Origin: JAVMKJ01 sp031732875
Lineage (GTDB): Bacteria > Pseudomonadota > Gammaproteobacteria > Competibacterales > Competibacteraceae
Assembly: GCA_031732875.1 (NCBI GenBank)
Contig: JAVMKL010000017.1
Location: 1-9,209 of the forward strand
Length of the DNA: 9,209 nt
Direction: 5' to 3'
Shown here one piece after another: positions 5,990 to 9,209 of the stretch. The notes under the pieces were generated by a model. It worked only from the letters and a program-made list of their open reading frames with translations, ran no database searches and was not told where the DNA came from. The translations under genes were made by a program, and so were the position numbers. Every line of letters begins with the position of its first letter. Position 1 is the stretch's first letter.

Positions 5990-7993
5990 ATGATCAAGAA
6001 ATCCAACACGCTCCCCGCCGGTTATCGCCTGCATCACTACCGCATCGAAGCGGTTCTGGGGGCGGGCGGATTCGGTATCACCTACAAGGCCGTGCACGAG
6101 GCCCTGCAGACTCGCGCGGCCATCAAGGAATACTTTCCGGTCGAATGGTCCTATCGGGACCGCGACGAAATCAATGTATTGGCCAATACCCAGGGCGCGC
6201 TGCCGACCTCGGAAGCCGGACAGGAGGCCTGTTATGCTTGGGGGCTGGAGCGGTTTCTCAACGAAGCCAGGATCCTGGCACAGGTCAGCCACGTCGGCGT
6301 GGTGCGGGTGCGGGACTTCTTCGAAGCGAACGGTACCGCCTACATCGTCATGGACTACGAGGATGGCGAACCGCTCAGTCAGTTTCTGCAGCGGGATAAG
6401 GTCCTGCCCGAGGATCGTGTCCGCCGGTTGATCGGCGACGTATTGCCGGCTTTGGAGGCGGTTCATGCCCAGGGTTATCTGCATCGCGACCTGAAGCCCG
6501 CCAATCTCTATTACCGCTCGGATGGTCGGACGATCCTGATCGACTTCGGCGCGGCCCGCCAGGCGCTCGGCCGGCGCAGCAAGAGCGTCACCAGCGTCTT
6601 CTCACCCGGCTACTCGCCGATCGAGCAATATCTGGTCGACGGCAAGGGGTATGGACCCTGGACCGATATCTATGCCTTGGGCGCGGTGCTGTATCATTGC
6701 GTGACCGGCACGGCACCCATCGAGGCCCCGGCACGGGTTCTCGACGACCCGCTGCGGCCCGCTGCGGAGGTGGCGGCCGGCAAGTACAGCCCGGTGTTGT
6801 TGCGACTCATCGATCGTGCCATGGCGGTCCGCCCCGAAAAGCGTTTCCAGACGATCGCGCAGATGCGGACGGCGTTGGAGGCCCCGCCGGATGAAGACGG
6901 CGGGGTTACGGTCAAGCTGGAATTGCCCTTGCGGCCGGATCACCTGCATCGGAGCGGCGAGAAACCCCGATTGGCGAGTATCGAGCCGGCGCGGCAGCCC
7001 CCTAAACCCCCACCCTTGCCGAAACCTCGCTGGCTGGATTGGCGCTGGGGCGCTGGCGTGGTGGCGGTGGTGGCAATGGTGGCCGGAGGGGTCGCGGTCT
7101 GGCTGAAGAACCTCCCATCCCCGCCGGAGATTCCGCCGACTCCACCGGTCAAGCCAGTCGCAAGCGAACCACCGTCCGTTCCGCCGATCAAGCCGGCTGC
7201 AAACCTGCCACCCGTCAAACCCCAACCGGGTCAGGTTTACACCGAGCCCTTGACTGGCATGGCGTTCGTCTGGGTTCCGCCGGGTTGCTTTCTCATGGGC
7301 AGTCCGGAAACAGAAAAAGATCGCAGTGCCAACGAGATACCCCATCAGATTTGCCTGAAGGGTTTCTGGATGGGCAGGACCGAAGCGACCAATGCCCAGT
7401 ACCGGCGGTTCGACTCCAGCCACGACAGCGGCGCTTATGAAGCCCACAACCTGAACGAGTCCGACCAGCCGGTGGTCCGGGTTAGCTGGCGGGAAGCGCT
7501 CGCCTATGCCGACTGGCTTTCGGAGAAGTCGGGACTGCACTTCCGCCTGCCGACGGAAGCGGAATGGGAGTACGCGGCGCGCGCTGGCAAGACCGATTCC
7601 CGTTACTGGGGCGACGATCCGAACCAGGCTTGCCGATATGCCAACATCTACGACGAGACTGCCCGGAAGACCAAGCCGTTCAACTGGGCCAGCTATCCTT
7701 GCGAGGATGGTCAGGTCGTGGTCGCGCCTGTCGGCAAATACGCGGCCAACGCGTTCGGCGTGTACGACATGCTGGGCAATGTCGCCGAATGGACCTGCTC
7801 CGAATACGATAGCACCTACGCTGGTGGTGAAACCCGGTGCGCGGACCGGACCGGCGCGACCGGTGGCCGGCGGGTGTTGCGCGGGGGGTCGTGGTCCGAT
7901 TACCCCGGACTGGTTCGGTTCGCCTATCGTTTCCCGGCCGCGCCGGAATATCGAAAATTCGACTTGGGATTTCGTTTGGTGCTGGAGCCATGA
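5990..7993 (+). CDS. Transmembrane Ser/Thr protein kinase with C-terminal FGE-sulfatase/SUMF1-like domain
   Basis: A 667-residue receptor-type Hanks kinase. All catalytic elements are present: glycine loop GAGGFG (24-29), AIKEYFP with Lys46, helix-C Glu92, HRDLKPAN (165-172), DFG (185-187) and an activation segment with Ser/Thr (TSVFSPGYSPIEQY, 201-214). The IKEYFP extension after the lysine is typical of one bacterial kinase group. A Pro/Lys-rich stretch precedes one membrane helix (about 354-372), followed by a Pro-rich linker (about 374-412) and an FGE-sulfatase domain (about 415-667) with FVWVPPGCFLMGSP, RLPTEAEWEYAARAG, DMLGNVAEWTCS, RGGSWSDYP and terminal GFRLV. The kinase should face the cytoplasm and the FGE domain the periplasm. 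The FGE domain lacks the Cys pair of formylglycine-generating enzymes and so is likelier to be a sensor or binding module. AGGA lies 4 nt before the ATG. It is probably co-transcribed with the genes on either side and is the likely active partner of the upstream pseudokinase and of the PP2C. Confidence 0.95.
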   Translation: MIKKSNTLPAGYRLHHYRIEAVLGAGGFGITYKAVHEALQTRAAIKEYFPVEWSYRDRDEINVLANTQGALPTSEAGQEACYAWGLERFLNEARILAQVSHVGVVRVRDFFEANGTAYIVMDYEDGEPLSQFLQRDKVLPEDRVRRLIGDVLPALEAVHAQGYLHRDLKPANLYYRSDGRTILIDFGAARQALGRRSKSVTSVFSPGYSPIEQYLVDGKGYGPWTDIYALGAVLYHCVTGTAPIEAPARVLDDPLRPAAEVAAGKYSPVLLRLIDRAMAVRPEKRFQTIAQMRTALEAPPDEDGGVTVKLELPLRPDHLHRSGEKPRLASIEPARQPPKPPPLPKPRWLDWRWGAGVVAVVAMVAGGVAVWLKNLPSPPEIPPTPPVKPVASEPPSVPPIKPAANLPPVKPQPGQVYTEPLTGMAFVWVPPGCFLMGSPETEKDRSANEIPHQICLKGFWMGRTEATNAQYRRFDSSHDSGAYEAHNLNESDQPVVRVSWREALAYADWLSEKSGLHFRLPTEAEWEYAARAGKTDSRYWGDDPNQACRYANIYDETARKTKPFNWASYPCEDGQVVVAPVGKYAANAFGVYDMLGNVAEWTCSEYDSTYAGGETRCADRTGATGGRRVLRGGSWSDYPGLVRFAYRFPAAPEYRKFDLGFRLVLEP

Positions 7994-8025
7994 TGGATAA
8001 AGGGACACGCAGCGGGGGAGATGGC

Positions 8026-9209
8026 ATGAGCAAAAGTGCTTTATATGCCTTTGCGCTACTGGCGCTGGTGTTGATGTTCGTGGCCGGGCCGGCTCGTGCG
8101 GCAGGCGGATCGGGCGACGAGCGGATGACGGCGACGGTGGTCGAGTTCAGCGTCCGGGGCGATCTGAACGAGCAGGCGGGCGCCATCATCGCCGATCTGA
8201 TGATGTCGGCCATTGCCAATACCGGCCGTTTCACCCTGAAGGATCGGTTGTCGCTGGCGGCTGCGGCCCGGATCGCCAAGGCCCAGGAACTCGGTTCCAC
8301 CGGTTTGCTCGATCCCAAGACCGCCGCCGAGTTGGGCCGCCTGTACGGGGTGGATGCCGTGGTGACGGGCGGAGTCTATAAGCTGGGCGATCTGATTACC
8401 GTCACCGCGCGGCTGATCGATACCAAGACGGCTTCCCTCTTGCGCAGCGGTCAGATCCAGGGCAAGGACATCGACGCCATCCAGGTCAAGGTCAACGAAC
8501 TGGCGGCGATGATCACGGCGCCGCCGGAACCGTCGCCGACCTACGCGCTGACCGTCAAGACCGATCCGGTCGATGCCAGCGTTCGGCTGCCGAACGCCGC
8601 GACACCCTACCAGCCCGGCGTACGGCTGCAACCCGGCGACTACGACGTCGAGGTGACGCAGCCCGGCTACGTGGCGCGTAAGGAATCGGTCCGGATCGGG
8701 GATCGCGACGTAACGGTCACCGTCGTGCTGGAAAAGGCCAAATTCGGCCTGACGGTTCGTCCGGAACCCGCGGACGCCCAAATCCGATTGCTCGACAGTT
8801 CGATCACCTATCGTCCGGGCGTGGCATTGGCGCCGGGGAATTATGAGATCGAAGTGATGCGGGAAGGCTACCTGTCCCGCAAGTTTCCGGTACGGATCGT
8901 GGATGGCGAGGTGACCGTGCCGGTGATGTTGGAAAAGGCGCCGCCGCTGCGGCAGGAACAATATCGCCTGACCGTACTGGCCGATCCTCCGCAGGCCTCG
9001 GTACGGCTGTTGAATTCAAGGACCCCTTATCAGCCCGGCGTGCAATTGTCGCCGGGTGACTACCAACTCGAAATCACCTCGGTCGGTTACGAACCCGCGC
9101 GGCTGTCGGTTCGGATCGCCAACAGCGACCTGATGATGCCGGTTAACCTGAAGAAGATCGAGCAACCGGCCACCTATCGCCTGACCGTGCAGCCGAACCC
9201 GCCGACCGC
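8026..9209 (+). CDS. Exported CsgG/FlgO-like protein with PEGA repeats, 3' end cut by window
   Basis: About 394 residues are visible. MSKSALYAFALLALVLMF then AGPARA gives a Sec signal peptide with cleavage near ARA-AG; no lipobox cysteine is present, unlike CsgG and FlgO lipoproteins. Residues about 30-165 resemble the CsgG/FlgO domain: a DRLSLAAAARIAKAQELG stretch, LDPKTAAELGRLYGVDAVVTGG and ITVTARLIDTKTASLLRSG. PEGA-type beta repeats then start near residues 173, 240, 313 and 384, each with a (Y/F)xLTV opening, Y(Q/R)PGV, a PG(D/N)Y turn and GY; the fourth is cut by the window. PEGA domains are usually extracytoplasmic binding modules. Start choice: GGGGGAG 5 nt before the ATG at 8026 plus a clean signal peptide. 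ATG codons at 7993 and 7990, the latter overlapping the kinase stop in ATGA, would add 11-12 residues and suggest translational coupling. It probably acts in the periplasm as partner or output of the kinases. Domains are recognised by pattern; the pathway is inferred. Confidence 0.85.
   Translation, partial: MSKSALYAFALLALVLMFVAGPARAAGGSGDERMTATVVEFSVRGDLNEQAGAIIADLMMSAIANTGRFTLKDRLSLAAAARIAKAQELGSTGLLDPKTAAELGRLYGVDAVVTGGVYKLGDLITVTARLIDTKTASLLRSGQIQGKDIDAIQVKVNELAAMITAPPEPSPTYALTVKTDPVDASVRLPNAATPYQPGVRLQPGDYDVEVTQPGYVARKESVRIGDRDVTVTVVLEKAKFGLTVRPEPADAQIRLLDSSITYRPGVALAPGNYEIEVMREGYLSRKFPVRIVDGEVTVPVMLEKAPPLRQEQYRLTVLADPPQASVRLLNSRTPYQPGVQLSPGDYQLEITSVGYEPARLSVRIANSDLMMPVNLKKIEQPATYRLTVQPNPPT

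Noticed and set aside
5641..7990. An actual diversity-generating retroelement in this window
   Set aside because: No reverse transcriptase gene and no template repeat are present here; only the target-like protein ends are seen, so this is kept as a check rather than a feature.
6602..8008. 468-codon open frame on the minus strand
   Set aside because: It is antisense to the intact kinase-FGE gene, whose plus-strand frame has clear domains. High GC produces long antisense frames, and its product shows no recognisable domain.
8056..8961. 301-codon open frame on the minus strand
   Set aside because: Antisense to the CsgG/PEGA gene. Its apparent repeats mirror the PEGA repeats on the other strand.

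Overview
The window reads as chromosomal DNA from a GC-rich Gram-negative bacterium, most likely a gammaproteobacterium. The grounds are an ElyC/YdcF-type envelope protein, an entericidin-type lipoprotein, a YdcH (DUF465) protein, and signal peptides that imply a periplasm and outer membrane. Taxonomy is inferred from gene content only. No tRNA, rRNA, CRISPR array, insertion sequence or phage gene is visible.

Left part (1-1438), housekeeping. On the minus strand are an ElyC/YdcF-like DUF218 membrane protein, cut by the window edge and lacking a normal start codon at its expected N-terminus, and just upstream of it a 53-residue entericidin-like lipoprotein. A divergent region of about 220 bp with a promoter candidate on each strand separates them from ydcH on the plus strand. 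ydcH converges with the next minus-strand gene, and a perfect 16-bp stem-loop lies at the junction.

Middle and right part (1439-9209), a Ser/Thr phospho-signalling locus. On the minus strand are a PP2C-type phosphatase and a small two-helix membrane protein of unknown function. Divergent from them, across an 85-bp promoter region, are three plus-strand genes: (i) a one-pass membrane protein with a kinase-like domain that has lost its catalytic residues and a C-terminal FGE-sulfatase/SUMF1-like domain; (ii) a second protein of similar architecture with an intact kinase domain; (iii) an exported protein with a CsgG/FlgO-like domain and at least four PEGA repeats, which runs off the window.

Model (inference): the FGE-like domains sit in the periplasm and act as sensor or binding modules; the intact kinase phosphorylates cytoplasmic targets; the pseudokinase regulates or scaffolds it; PP2C reverses the signal; and the CsgG/PEGA protein is the envelope partner or output. 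Neither FGE-like domain has the cysteine pair of true formylglycine-generating enzymes, so sulfatase activation is unlikely. The tandem pairing of a pseudokinase with an active receptor kinase, both carrying FGE domains and flanked by PP2C and CsgG-PEGA, is the most interesting part of the window.
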